The notes beneath the pieces are model-generated. The model saw only the letters and a program-made list of their open reading frames with translations. It was not told the origin of the DNA and searched no databases. Positions 45,075 to 58,244 of a DNA stretch of 64,000 nucleotides are shown piece by piece. The first letter of the stretch is position 1; every line of letters begins with the position of its first letter. Source of the DNA: Lycorma delicatula (taxonomy: Eukaryota > Arthropoda > Insecta > Hemiptera > Fulgoridae); contig NC_134460.1 in NCBI RefSeq assembly GCF_047948215.1, positions 8,737,501 through 8,801,500 on the forward strand. The letters run 5' to 3'. The translations under genes were made by a program, and so were the position numbers.

Positions 45075-45805
45075 TTTTTTTTTTTTTGTCTTCAGTCATT
45101 TGACTGGTTTGAGGCAGCTCTCCAAGATTCCCTATCTAGTGCTAGTCGTTTCATTTCAGTATACCCTCTACATCCTACATCCCTAACAATTTGTTTTACA
45201 TACTCCAAACGTGGCCTGCCTACACAATTTTTCCCTTCTACCTGTCCTTCCAATATTAAAGCGACTATTCCAGGATGCCTTAGTATGTGGCCTATAAGTC
45301 TGTCTCTTCTTTTAACTACATTTTTCCAAAAGCTTCTTTCTTCATCTATTTGCCGCAATACCTCTTCATTTGTCACTTTATCCACCCATCTGATTTTTAA
45401 CATTCTCCTATAGCACCGCATTTCAAAAGCTTCTAATCTTTTCTGCTCAGATACTCCGATCGTCCAAGTTTCACTTCCATATAAAGCGACACTCCAAACA
45501 TACACTTTTAAAAATCTTTTCCTGACATTTTAATTAATTTTTGACGTAAACAAATTATATTTCTTACTGAAGGCTCGTTTAGCTTGTGCTATTCGGCATT
45601 TTATATAGCTCCTGCTTCGTCCATCTTTAGTAATTCTACCTCCCAAATAACAAAATTCTTCTACCTCCATAATCTTTTCTCCTCCTATTTTCACATTCAG
45701 TGGTCCATCTTTGTTATTTCTACTACATTTCATTACTTTTGTTTTGTTCTTGTTTATTTTCATGCGATAGTTCTTGCGTAGGACTTCATCTATGCCGTTC
45801 ATTGT
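45075..45805 (-). pseudogene. LINE-A copy 7
   Basis: 5'-truncated just after the FADD block (ETMNGIDEV). The frame is interrupted by one nonsense change at about 45530 (a Leu codon to TAA in FTSKINLNV). Both sides of it are open, including YGSETWTIGVSEQKRLEAF and the normal C terminus, with TGA at 45092. Residues GGRITKDG and EQKRLE place it with copy 8. No clean target duplication was found; see the junction note in the findings. Confidence 0.88.
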
Positions 45806-45845
45806 TACGAATAGATGGCATCCATACGTAACTGTGGAATTCATT

Positions 45846-47819
45846 GTTTCTCGCAAACCATGGCGCCTCGGAATCACAACACTTTGTTCTGAAAACTTTG
45901 GTTATGTCGTTATACTTCCAGCGGCTTTACATGGGAAAACATTAGCTGACACTATTATACAATATATATTCATTTTTTTACTGTTATTTAGTGTGCATAA
46001 CATTTAATATTTCAGGGAAATAGGATACTTAATTGAGCAAATCGAAAGTAATTTATAGTTTATTACAAGCAACTAAAAATAAATTTTAATTAAAAAAATC
46101 TCCTACTAAAAGTAATAAATTAAAAAAAATATATATATAAAATTAATTAACAAAACATAAACATACATAGGCATATAAGTTTTACCTTCCAAAATTATTC
46201 TAACTTTATAAGCAGATTTCTTTGTTTGTTCTTTGGTAGAAATTTTAAAATTAGTACTTTTCTTAAATATAGAGTTTGCCTTTCAATTCCATTCATTGTA
46301 ACCATTTAAAGGTTTTCATTTAAATATATTTCATTAAACGTCAGCAAGCGGTGTATAATTAACTCAATCTCAATTTTATTGGAGGAAATGATAAAAAGAT
46401 TTTAAAAAAACATTTTGCTAAAAAAAAATCCTACATAAATAATTTTAGTTAAAATTAACCTTTTTTAAGATAATTTAAGACTAAAATAAATTAAAGAAAA
46501 CAAAAAAAAAATAACAATGAAAAAGGAAAATAATGTAGAAAGAAAAAAGAAATTTCATATTAAAAAAAATTATAAGAAAATATAAGTAGCAGGGATTTTG
46601 ACGAAAGAAACTTTTATTCATTAATTACCCGAACAAAAACTGGCAGGAAGAGAGACAATTGTGCTCTTGTTGCCTACATTTCCGCTCCAATTTAACTTTG
46701 TAATCTGGAGCATTTCTCGTTTCTATCTCAAATTCTCATTTCTATTCTGTTTAGTCCATTTCTTATATTATTATCTAATCTGTCGCGGGAAAAATTCTAT
46801 TAAGTTATTCTAAACATTTTCGCAAAACATTTTTTCGTAGTATGCTCTGAAAAAAATCTATTAAAACGAAAATAAAGATTAAAAGTGTTTATTTAATATT
46901 TTTCTTTCAATTAAAATAACGTTTCCTTGTAATAACTTAACTAGACTGTTTAATATATTATTCTTACGTTCATAAATTTAGAGTTAATTAAAAATGAAAG
47001 TTTATTTGATTCTAAGAAAATTATTATGTTGATTATCGCCACAATAATATCTATATCCAAAGAGTTCTGATTTAACAATTTTAGTTTATCTGCATATTTA
47101 AACAGGTACACAATTCTGAAGATGGTTGGGTGTTGTTTAGAAATCTTCCTCTGGTTCTCGAGTTGCTGTTATAAGTTTTGAAGAACTATGTATCAAACTT
47201 TTAATCTGTCAATATAAAATTTGTTATTCGCGTTGTCTCCCATGTTCAGTAAAAAAACTTCTTGACCGATTTTGGATGGGATAGTTACCTTTTAGCGCTC
47301 ATCCCGTAAAAGTACACAAGATAAAAGGCTATTATTTACTTAAAAGGTTAGGGGGAAATTTAGCTCATCCTAATTAACAACTCACTCCTATTAGCTGAGG
47401 ATAGCTTGAATAGTAAAGATTTGACTTGAACATTCAATTAGATATTTATCTGCGTTCAAAATTTGTGAATAAATATCTTGAAAATAGATTATTATCAAAT
47501 AAAGTAATAAATAAACACTAATTCAGTTTTATATTTGGTAATTACCTTCAAATATATTTTTAAGATCATATAATATGTAACAATTTCACATTTTTAGATG
47601 TAGAAGGTATATTTGCATGCATAAATACTTATCTGCAAAATGAATTTAGTAAGGTTTTGCCTAAAATATCCAAGTTACAGTAAATTAAACCTTATTAATA
47701 AAAAATCTCCTCAACAAAAGTTCGATTTAATATTTAATGAGCAGCTCCGTATTTTTAATTAAGTCATTGTTTTATTTTTTATATCAAACAGTTGCAAAGA
47801 TATGTAATTTAAAAAAAAT
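45846..47819. other. Unannotated DNA
   Basis: The first 120 bases are GC-richer (catggcgcctcgg) and give a short open frame that I could not identify. The rest is AT-rich without supported features. Confidence 0.4.
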
Positions 47820-48470
47820 AGATGTGGACATCACATGACTTACTTGTACGCCTATTAAATTACATATACACATTTAAAAAAAAGGAAAAGTACATAAAAT
47901 TTTATTGCATTAATAACTTCTAATATTTTATTTAATTATTATTGAATTATTTTTTATCGTAGAAATTTTTTACAGAGATGAATAATTATTAACTAATCAA
48001 TATATTTAAATTAAAAAAAAAAAAAAAGTTAAAAAAGGAGATGAAGTCGGATTCGAACTGATTTGCCTTCCTCTTGTAAGATCCAAATATTTCATTAATT
48101 AAAACTTTATTTGGCTATAACTCTGGAACCAATGAAAATAAGTACCACTTATGAGATATCGTTGAACAGCTCTCAATGAGGGCTTATTACTACAGTTAAT
48201 AAAAAGTCCAAAATCCAAATTTTTTGGATTCGGGCATTATTTGGAAATTTTTGTTCAAGTCAATTGCAATCAAAAGGGGAGGTGAACAACTAGATGTTAC
48301 AACAATCCTAAATCCAAAATTTCAACATTCTACGGCTAATAATTTTTTGAGTTATGCGAGACATACGTACGTACAGATATCACGCCGAAACTAGGATATT
48401 TCCGTTGAAATCTGAAAACCGAAATTTTTAACGATCACAATAATACTTCCGTTACTTCGTACAAGGAAAT
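47820..48470 (-). mobile_element. RepB element, near full length
   Basis: The left end gatgtggacatcacatgac with acttgtacgcctatt and the right end cacaataatacttcc...ttcgtacaagga mark both termini. The interior blocks follow in the same order as the copy at 5497, on the opposite strand. No protein is encoded. Confidence 0.78.
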
Positions 48471-50699
48471 AAAAAAAATCACGAAAATATTTGGAATTTT
48501 GAAATTCGAGAGGTACATTTTAAACGATATTAAAATTTTCAATTATCTGTTTACGGAGTTATCAAACTATAATCATCGAATTCAAACGAAAACGAATTCA
48601 AACGAATCATCAAATTTACCTAAAAATCATCTTAGTAACGATTTTTAACATTTTTAACGTCTATCAACAATAGCAAAATTTCAACAAGATGTATATTATA
48701 TTTTATGGAAATCCAATAATCATTTTGTGAGGATAATTCTTTTCTTGATATAGAAATATGTTTCATTAATGGTTTGTATTTTTGAAATGGCCACACATTT
48801 TGTAATTCTTGTTCTCTTTTACCTCAGTTTGTGTTCTACGGGTTCTGTTTTTATAATTCTATACTAAGGAACTGTAAAGCCACTTCTACCTAGTAAGGTC
48901 TGGTGCTTATTAAAAAATATGGATATTTTCGTCTGCCTGAAAAATAAACCTAATAGCTGAAATTCTATCGGGAAATGAGTATAAATGATAAATCTAGCTG
49001 AAATTAATTTGGGAATAACACTGAACTAAAATTTTTCAATGGTAAACGAATGTCTATACAGATAATGCTTAATTGTAGGAAAACATTTAACGTTTTCCGA
49101 TAATTCACAAATTAAATCGAGAAACGGGGGGTATGTTGTTGAAAGAGATGTTGCTAAAGAATATTTTCAGAGTTATAGTTAAGATGTAGAATTTGATTAA
49201 AAAGGAATAATTGATGTAATTATAAAAGTTGTCAGGAATTAATATATTTTTTGCCTCAATTCTATTGTTATAGATTCCATCTGGAAATTCCATTGAACGT
49301 TTTAATAAAAATTTCACTATATTTTTTTTTTTCAGTTATAAAAATGACTGATTTGTGGTATGTTTGGTTACTGTAGATTTATTTAAAATAACGTTTATCT
49401 ATACTAGTAATATCTGCATTACAAAGAAAAAAGATGTTTCAAGAATGAAAGACGACTACCGATTCGGGCAGCAGGTTAGTAATAACGGCTCTGCCAACAC
49501 ACTAAAAATAAATGCCATAATAAATAATAAGAGAGCTTAAAAACAGCAGTAGTCAGTATACTGTAGGCGTGGTTGGATATGGCTGGAGCTGTGCCATATG
49601 ATAGACATCCGTAAAATCCCACTGGGTTAATCATGACATCTCAAAAAAAGTTTTTGATACAATAGAATCACATTGCACATTTTGACTATGGATAAAAGAA
49701 ACGTGTTCACATCTTCTGTGTATTTAGAAATTAAAAACCATTTTGAATACGATACACACAGAGTACATGCGTTTTGAATTCTAACCAAAACTTTTTATGT
49801 TTTTTTTTGTTTTTTTTTTAATAAATGTAATGTAAGAATTTATCCAAAGTACGAAATATGATTTATTTCAAAACTTAGGGTTTTTTAATATTTTATAAAA
49901 CTTCATAATCACTATTATTCAGTTACACAGAAGATCCCAGTATTGTAATAGTATTATGTAATCCCAGTATTAAAATATTCGCAATAAAAAATATGGTAAA
50001 ACAAAATAATAATTAACCCTAAAACGAAAATAAACAAGCAACGTTTTAATGGGATAAATCTGTGCTGTCATAAAAACTGAAATCATATTTTATGAAATAT
50101 ATTTACTCATTCTTTTAACACATGTAATACCCTACACGATAATTACATTTATGTTTCATAATTTAAATAATTTATAAAAAAAATTAAAATATTTCATGGA
50201 AGATTTTATTAATCACCATCATTTATATTAATCTTGTTTTTTTAAAGATTTATTTAACATTCTATTTAGAAATAAAAAAAAAATCACAACATACTAATAT
50301 GCATATCCAGTGGTGTATGATAAACTAAAATGAAATACTCATAAGTAAAACACAAAGTAATTTTGGTTAATAAAATTTTATACGCTAAGCCACCCTTTTT
50401 TGGGCTACGTCTAGCCAAAAATCTTCACGAAATTTTCATTAGCTCCCTTTAAAAATTAAATTTCTTTTACGAAGTACAGATATACAAATTTATTTCCCAA
50501 AATTAAGAAACTTATTTGTTGCTTTACGCTATACGTCACAATTTTTCTTCCTGTTGTAACCAGGATCTATGATATTATAGATTCATTCTTATCAATAATA
50601 TTACCAAATTACTAGAATTTATTTATTAATCAATAGAGATTTGGTATTTTATTTTTGTATTACATATTTTATTGCACTTTTTATTTTTTGATTTTTATT
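48471..50699. other. Unannotated AT-rich DNA
   Basis: Several short frames were checked and none carries a recognisable motif. Long T tracts occur at 49320-49333 and 49800-49820. Confidence 0.45.
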
Positions 50700-50700
50700 A

Positions 50701-51721
50701 TTTTTTTTTTTTGTCTTCAGTCATTTGACTGGTTTGATGCAGCTCTCCAAGATTCCCTATCTAGTGCTAGTCGTTTCATTTCAGTATACCCTCTGCATCC
50801 TACATCCCTAACAATTTGTTTTACATATTCTAAACGTGGCCTGCCTACACAATTTTTCCCTTCTACCTGTCCTTCCAATATTAAAGCGACTATTCCAGGA
50901 TGCCTTAGTATGTGGCCTATAAGTCTGTCTCTTCTTTTAACTATATTCTTCCAAATGCTTCTTTCTTCATCTATTTGCCGCAATACCTCTTCATTTGTCA
51001 CTTTATCCACCCATCTGATTTTTAACATTCTCCTATAGCACCGCATTTCAAAAGCTTCTAATCTTTTCTGCTCAGATACTCCGATCGTCCAAGTTTCACT
51101 TCCATATAAAGCGACACTCCAAACATACACTTTCAAAAATCTTTTCCTGACATTTAAATTAATTTTTGATGTAAACAAATTATATTTCTTACTGAAGGCT
51201 CGTTTAGCTTGTGCTATTCCGGATTTTATATCGCTTCTGCTTCGTCCATCTTTAGTAATTCTACCTCCCAAATAACAAAATTCTTCTACCTCCATAATCT
51301 TTTCTCCTCCTATTTTCACATTCAGCAAATATGGTCCATCTTTGTTATTTCTACTACATTTCAGTACTTTTGTTTTGTTCTTGTTTATTTTCATGCGATA
51401 GTTCTTGCGTAGGACTTCATCTATGCCGTTCATTGTTTCTTCTAAATCTTTTTTACTCTCGGCTAGAATTACTATATCATCAGCAAATCGTAGCATCTTT
51501 ATCTTTTCACCTTGTACTGTTACTCCGAATGTAAATTGTTCTTGAACATCATTAACTGCTAGTTCCATGTAAAGATTAAAAAGTAACGGAGATAGGGAAC
51601 ATCCTTGTCGGACTTCCTTTCTTATTACGGCTTCTTTCTTATGTTCTTCAATTGTTACTGTTGTTGTTTGTTTCCTGTACATGTTAGCAATTGTTCTTCT
51701 ATCTCTGTATTTGAACATCAC
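50701..51721 (-). mobile_element. LINE-A copy 8, open reverse transcriptase fragment
   Basis: The frame is open for 334 codons, from just inside the 5' truncation (FKYRDRRTIANMYR) to TGA at 50717, with poly-A after it. It has GCSLSPLLFN, catalytic LRFADDIVILAE, GGRITKDGR, YGSETWTIGVSEQKRLEAF and the full C-terminal end. A two-codon insertion (GPYLLNVK against GPLNVK in other copies) is in frame. The first catalytic block, motif A, is cut off, so it cannot be active alone. No clear target duplication was seen. Confidence 0.92.
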
Positions 51722-52395
51722 TGAAATTAAATGCCAAAGTCAATCCTTTTTTTTTTTAGAATATAAACTGTACTTAGAAAAATTTGATACAAAATAAAAT
51801 TGAAGTATGGTAAACAGCACCAAACAGAACAAGAAATTTTCCAAGTAAAAAAAAATTATGATATAAACTGAAATAAAAAATGAAGTATTAAAGCAGAAAT
51901 TAATTTTAAAAATATATGAGAAGCGTAGAAATTAACTTTATTGGATTCAAAAAAGAAAGAAAAATTGCTAAACACGGAAGGAAAAAATAAAAACTAAAAA
52001 GTTGTATTATTAGAGCAAAACTCATTGTACTCGATTTTTCTGGGTGGCGAATTCCACAACAACATAGGGACTACGATGCAAAGGCACGACTGCTTATTTT
52101 TAACGTTTCAGCATCTGAATTCCTTCCCCTTAACAACCGAGTATTTACAAGTATGTGTTAATATTTTTGGAATTTTAATTTTAATTCAGTACACGTTTCA
52201 ACCATTTTAAGATATAATTTTTGTCTTTTAAAATTTATGACTATGTATAACCCAATTATAATTAATTGAAAAAAATTAAAAGCGAATTCTTAAATAGGAT
52301 ATAAACATATTTCATTAATAAAAAAAATTGTTTTTAATTAAATATGAAAATAAAACTTCTCGGAAATTTTATTATAATTATTTATATGTTTAACT
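51722..52395. other. AT-rich spacer
   Basis: No gene is recognised. Confidence 0.4.
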
Positions 52396-53395
52396 ACCCT
52401 TTGACACGCCCACAGGGCGCGTTTCGGCTCTCCTCACTTCTTCAGGGCTCGGGCCAACTTTGCTCGAATTTATTTAAGAATTTTCTCATAAAACACTCGT
52501 AAACAAAACCAAACATCCAGCATAAAATTTCCCTACAATCAGCTACATGCTCGAGCCTCCTTTATACAACTTTCGTCTAAATAAAGCCGAAATTAAGAAC
52601 GTTTTTCCTCAACATTAAACTATATCCTCACGGCCGAAAACAACCTTGCCATTTATGATACCCTCATTCCTAACTGCTACAAAAAATTAACCCCCAAAAC
52701 TGAATACATCTTTGAGATCTGAAATCTGACGACAAACTCGGGACTTTTACTATAAGGTTTATTACTCAAAGTTAGTGAAATTTGTAACAGTTCAGCTACT
52801 GTTATTCAATTTCAGTGAATCAGCTACAACGGATTACAGGCTCTAACCCAATACATGTACAGTATACAAAACGAAAATCAACACACCACTCGTGGCGGGT
52901 TTATTTAAGCTATTTACTATCCACTAAGTCCTAATTTTCTACTCCGTAATCAGTTGCCTACAGCTGTATTTGATCACACATACCGGTTGTGATAAAAATA
53001 TGACAAAGTAACTCGTGTATTAAGGTTAAGTACTATTTACCCATCTCTGAATTTCAGCTGTAAAGTTTAGCAAACATTCAGAAGGTTCTCTAAGCATGCT
53101 TTACATTTTCACACTCAGGAGAGTCTCGTATCTGAAAAGATAACTCTCATACTTGCCTGAGCTTTTAACTCAAATCAGACATTACCACTATCCACTATAC
53201 GACTTTAAAGTTCAATAGATTGTCAAAAGCAGATATTTTAGAGTTATATTTATATCAATATTGATCAATAACGGCTATAGGTTTCAAAAAATCTGATCAA
53301 TATTCGTTCACAAATCAGCAGCTGATTTGTGTTTTGTAAATCTTTCTAATTTGGGCTCTTGAGAAAAACCTTAGTTTTGAAACAGCCTAATAATT
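52396..53395 (-). repeat. GC-richer unclassified block with hammerhead-like core at its end
   Basis: The composition differs clearly from both sides and runs of A/T are few, so this looks like an inserted sequence. No protein is recognised on either strand. On the minus strand its last 50 bases hold CTGAAGA (52445-52439), GAAAC (52425-52421) and an 8-bp hairpin ending in GTC (52422-52403), the order of a hammerhead ribozyme core; stems I and II are not supported. Such cores are known from Penelope-like elements and related retrotransposons. A 10-bp palindrome (acaaatcagcagctgatttgt) lies near the other end. Confidence 0.35.
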
Positions 53396-54997
53396 TCATT
53401 ACTTTTATTATTTATTTTACCATATGTACTTAGCCCTGATTTAAACAATGATCAGACGAAAATATAAAACAATATTCCAGAAATTTTGAAGCTGTACCTG
53501 GAAATAAAGTTTATTAATTTAAAAAGAAGGTTTGGTCTAACAATAAGTTAGTATTTCCTTAAATAATAGGATGTCTGTTTTTTCTTTGTAATTTCGACGA
53601 GAGGATACCTACGGGCACATTAAAACTGAGAGGAGGACACAAAAAATCTAAAGCTAATGGCACCTATAGAGAGAAGATACAATGATGGAAGGAGGTTTTT
53701 AAAAATGAGGTAAAGAAAGCGATTTTAGGATTGAAACCCACAGCAAAAAAAAATACTCTTCGTTGTTCTTATTTTATAATCTTTGGATCTTGTATTATCA
53801 ATTTTTATGAAAAAAAATTAAGGGAATTTAAAAATTGTTTCGCTTTGTAAGTATAAATATATTTATACCTACTTACGAGAATCATTACAGAAGCGCCGTG
53901 ATTTGCACGAAACGAAGAGATTCATAACTGTTTGGAATTGTTTTATGTTAAATTAAACGATTCGGTTGACATTAAAAACAACGGTTAGATAATCACGTGA
54001 ACTATCAAGCTCTGAATTCCCTAGACAATAGTGAGGATGTCTGGACCCGGGGGAGTCTTAATGATTCTTGATCATCTCTTCTATACTTTGATAAAGGCCC
54101 TAAATTCCTTTTATAAGCTTATTATGTAAGTTTTGTTTTTGTTTTTCTTTGTCTTGTAATATGATTTAATTTTTGGTTTTTGTTAGATTAACAGATTTAC
54201 GGACTTTTGTAGTTTTTACTGAGGGAATGTTTTTTGTAAGTGCTTTTATACAAATGAACTATTGTCTTACATATGTATGTTTTACTGAAAGGATTCATTG
54301 GAAAACCTGCAAGTGCTTATTGCAATTCTATTTACTTATGGTTTTTCTTGTAAGCGATTGTAAATAAACGAATTTTGATACAAAATAACAAAATTATTTT
54401 GAGGTAAAAAAAGCAAGAAAGATTATTTTAGAAATCATTATGGGGATTAGACACTACGTTCTATTGCAAACCATTTGGCCTCAAATCATTTGAATGTTTC
54501 TTTTTTGTTATACACATACGTTACTCTTAAAAGAATGATTACTTTAAATCTAATTTTACTCGGAATCTTTTTTAACTTAATTTTAACTTTTCACATAATT
54601 TTATTTTTATCTGCATTTTATCTTTTAAAATGCAGATTTATAAGACTTATAAAAGTTTATACTACGATCTTTGTTTCACAAGGAATTCCAAAAATTTTTT
54701 TTTTTTCTGGAAGTATATAAATAAATTCTAAAAAAAAAAAACGATTGAGTAATGACTTTAGATCAATAAAAATTAATTTTTAAACTTTTTTAAAAAACTT
54801 TTCTTTTTGACAATGAAATATATATTTACGTTTAAGTAAATAATAAGTTGGTTACAGCATTGTAAAAAAAACATACGCAAATAGGTAATTATTATTAATA
54901 AACAAAATTTGAAATCAATAACGAAGATAATTGTACATCAAAGATAGAATAATTTTGGATAAAAAATTAAAATTAGATTTATACTCATTTAAGAACA

Positions 54998-55034
<37 letters not shown>

Positions 55035-56221
55035 AAGGGGGAAAATACATAAAAAAACTTCAGAAATTAGGATTCTCTTCATTGTGGAAAAAAATACCTC
55101 CTTTGTCCAATACTACTGCCACGCCTATACTTTGAGTAGAAAATATTCTATAGCCTATATCCCTATACGTTCACAAAAGCAGTACCGTTTGGATTAGTTC
55201 CAGGACAGTTAAAGGAATATCTTTTGATAAAAGGCTGCAAAGCAATAACGATGTCAATACTTTTAACAGAACTCTCAGTTTCCCGGTCTATTGCTGATTT
55301 ATAGTCAGTTGCTTTTCGATCTTTTTTTACAAAGAATTATTTTTCATTCTTTATTTTCGCCACAGGCTGTTTGATTCTACGATTAAGTACCAAAAATTGT
55401 ACATAATATATATATATATATTACATTACTGTACTTTAAAAAGCAAGCACGTGAATACGAAGCTAATTTTCTGCTTTTTTTGTTCAAAAATCGTTATAAA
55501 AAATACATATCAAAAACACAAAACATTTTGCAATACAAATAAAGCAATAATAAAAGAAAAGAAAAAAAAAACCATTATGAGAGTTCCTGCTACTCTTTAT
55601 AACATGTTTATCCTAGTATAGGATTATTTTAATACTGATCATATATGTTAAATATTACAAAAAGGGAAATAAAAAGCTTGAGACGTATCAAAAGTAGAAT
55701 TGCAGCTTTGTAGTTTCAATCTTATTTTAAAATTCAAATGAAAGTAGTCTTTATTGAGTAATCCAGTTCAACGGATTGGTGGTTAGTGATTTTTATTTAA
55801 AATGTAAAAAAACAATTTACGGAGCTAGATCACAGAAATAAGATTACCTTTGAATGCTAAAATACGGATAATGGAGTCAAAAATACATATATAAAAATCA
55901 GATAGAAGACTTAAGCAAGTTAAAGATACGTCTCGTACTATTTGCCGAAGGAAAGAAGGAACTTCTCTGAAAGAAGTAAAATCAGCATTTTAACTAACAC
56001 TTTCCACATTTTTAATCAACTTAAAACTGCTTAAAAATCTGCTAGTCATATTGAAATTGTTATTGAACACCTTTAATCCAATATATTTTTTTAACTAAAT
56101 CTAAACCAGTAAAATGTTATTTATAAATTTATTAAAAAGTAATTTAAAAATAACCCTTTTATCAATTAATTAATTTAATTTTTGTTTTGAAGTTTACTCA
56201 TACTGAACCAGATAAAAAAAA
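53396..56221. other. Unannotated AT-rich DNA
   Basis: No supported gene. It contains the (AT)n run listed separately. A segment at about 53590-53830 resembles reverse transcriptase N-terminal sequence only weakly and was not called. Confidence 0.45.
55000..55031. repeat. Microsatellite (AT)n
   Basis: Thirty-two bases of pure AT dinucleotides. Confidence 0.95.
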
Positions 56222-56700
56222 TCTGATGTGGACATCATATGACTTCTTTTTACGCCTATTAAATTATATATAAATTTTTTTTTAAATGGAAAGTACATAA
56301 AATGTTATTTTATTAATAACTTCTCATATTTTTTCTTTTTTTATTATTGAACTAGTATTTTTCGTAAAAATGTTTAAATATATTTAAATTAAAAAAAATG
56401 TAGAAAAAAAAACATGTAGTCTGATTCGAACCGGTGTGACGTCCCTTGTAAGATCCAAATAATTCATTAATTAAAATTCTATTTGGCTATAACTCTGGAA
56501 CCAATGAAAATAAGTACCACTTATATCGTTGAAAATCTCTAAATGAAAAAGTCCAAAATCCAAATAGTTTTGAATTTTGTGCTTTTTGGACACTTTTGGT
56601 ACAAACGATTGCAATCAAAAGTTAAGGTGCCCAACTAATTGTTACAACAGTCCTAAATCCAAAATTTCAACAATCTACGGTAAAACATTTATGAGTTATG
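56222..56700 (-). mobile_element. RepB, 5'-truncated, left half of a head-to-head pair
   Basis: Starts with gatgtggacatcatatgac and continues through the usual blocks to aacaatctacggtaaaac and gagttatg, where it ends. The inner terminus is missing. It faces the copy at 56737. Confidence 0.75.
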
Positions 56701-56736
56701 AAGGAAGTAAAAATACTAAAATTTTACACGTAAATT

Positions 56737-57395
56737 ACTTCCTTGTACGACGTAAAGGAAGTATTGTGATCGCGTAAAATTTCGGTTTTCAGATTTCAAC
56801 GGAAATATCCATTTTGACCATCCCTGAATCCATTTTGACTAGTTTCGGCGTGACGTCTATACATAAGTAAGTATGTATAAACGTCTAGTCTATACATACT
56901 GTAATATAATATAGATGATACAACTAGTTGTTGTAAAATATAGTTGTACACTTCCCTTTTTGATTGCAATCGACAGAACCATAAGTGTCCCAAAAATCCC
57001 CAAAAATTTGCATTTTGGATTTTTTCTTAACTGCAGTAATAACCCATTGAGAGCTTTTCAATGATATATCGTAAGTGGTACTTATTTTCATTGGTTCCAA
57101 AATTATAACCAGATAGAAGTTTAATTAATGAAATAATTGTATATACAAGGAGAAGGCATATCGGTTAGATTTCGACTTCATTTTTTTCTTTCCCTTTTTT
57201 TAATTTAAATATATTGGTTTAATAACATTTATTAACCTGTGATTGTAAAAAAAATTACATTAAATAATAATTCAATAATAACAATAAAAAAAAAAGAAAA
57301 ATCAGAAGTTATTAGTGAAATAAAATTATATGTACTTTTACATATGTGTAAATGTAATTTAATAGGCGTACAACGATGTCATGTAGTGTCTAAAT
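56737..57395 (+). mobile_element. RepB, near full length, right half of a head-to-head pair
   Basis: Begins acttccttgtacg, followed by acgtaaaggaagtattgtg, the clearest copy of the hairpin end (acttcctt paired with aaggaagt). It ends with aataggcgtacaa and gatgtcatgtagtgtc. Confidence 0.8.
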
Positions 57396-58244
57396 AAGAT
57401 TTTTTATATTGCATGAAAATTAACTAAAATAGTAAACATAGATATGTATTTACGTGCTTCTGACATAACAGAGGTATTTTTTTCAAAATTCTGATTTGAA
57501 AATTGCCTATCAAAACTTTCTCCATACGAGTTTCCGTACGCCTCCTATATCGTACAACTAGTAATTGTTCAGTAGTGATGATATTTTCTATGTATAGCGT
57601 TCATAAAGCATGGCAACTGTTGAATAAACACATAGAAAATAACATATATTTTTATTTATTTATTTTTTTTTTGTATCATCATCACAACAAGAACAAAAGC
57701 GGTCAACTAAAACAGTTTAAATGGAAAGAGTAGATGTTATAATTTAAAGATTAAAATTTTAGCGCAAAATATCAGGCTAAGAAAAAATTTTCAATAATGA
57801 AACAAACAAAAATGGTAAATAAACTTTAGTATATAATTTTACTTCAAAACGATCTATTTTTCGGTATGAAATCAATACTTCTTTCTGGTACTCTGTGAGC
57901 AAATTTTGAAATTATCAGTAAAAATTATTAAATAATAATGTGGTGGAAATGACCGCTATTTCGGTGACGGTTATTTATAGTCTGAAGTGTATTACGTCAA
58001 ATATTTTTTTTTTCAATGCGATTTCATTCACTTCACCTCAGGGTGGCTGTATAATAACAGTTAAAGCAACTCTGGTAACTCCTTGTATATCAAGCATTAG
58101 ATGTATCATACCAGTACGAAAAATGTCAGGATATAGGAAAAAAATGAAAGGACACAGATGAGATATTACCAAAAAAATAAAAATATTAACATCATCATTT
58201 GGTGTTCTGCCTGACGGCAAGTCCATTATAGCATTGCTGTCTTT
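57396..58244. other. Unannotated AT-rich DNA
   Basis: Short frames only, none recognised. Confidence 0.45.

Noticed and set aside
45774..46007. Plus-strand frame reading PWRLGITTLCSENFGYVVIL
   Set aside because: It starts inside antisense LINE-A and no family was recognised; kept only as a note under the unannotated stretch.
53590..53830. Possible reverse transcriptase N-terminal segment (NEVKKAILGLKP)
   Set aside because: Only a dozen residues resemble the RKAPG-preceding region, without any following motif.
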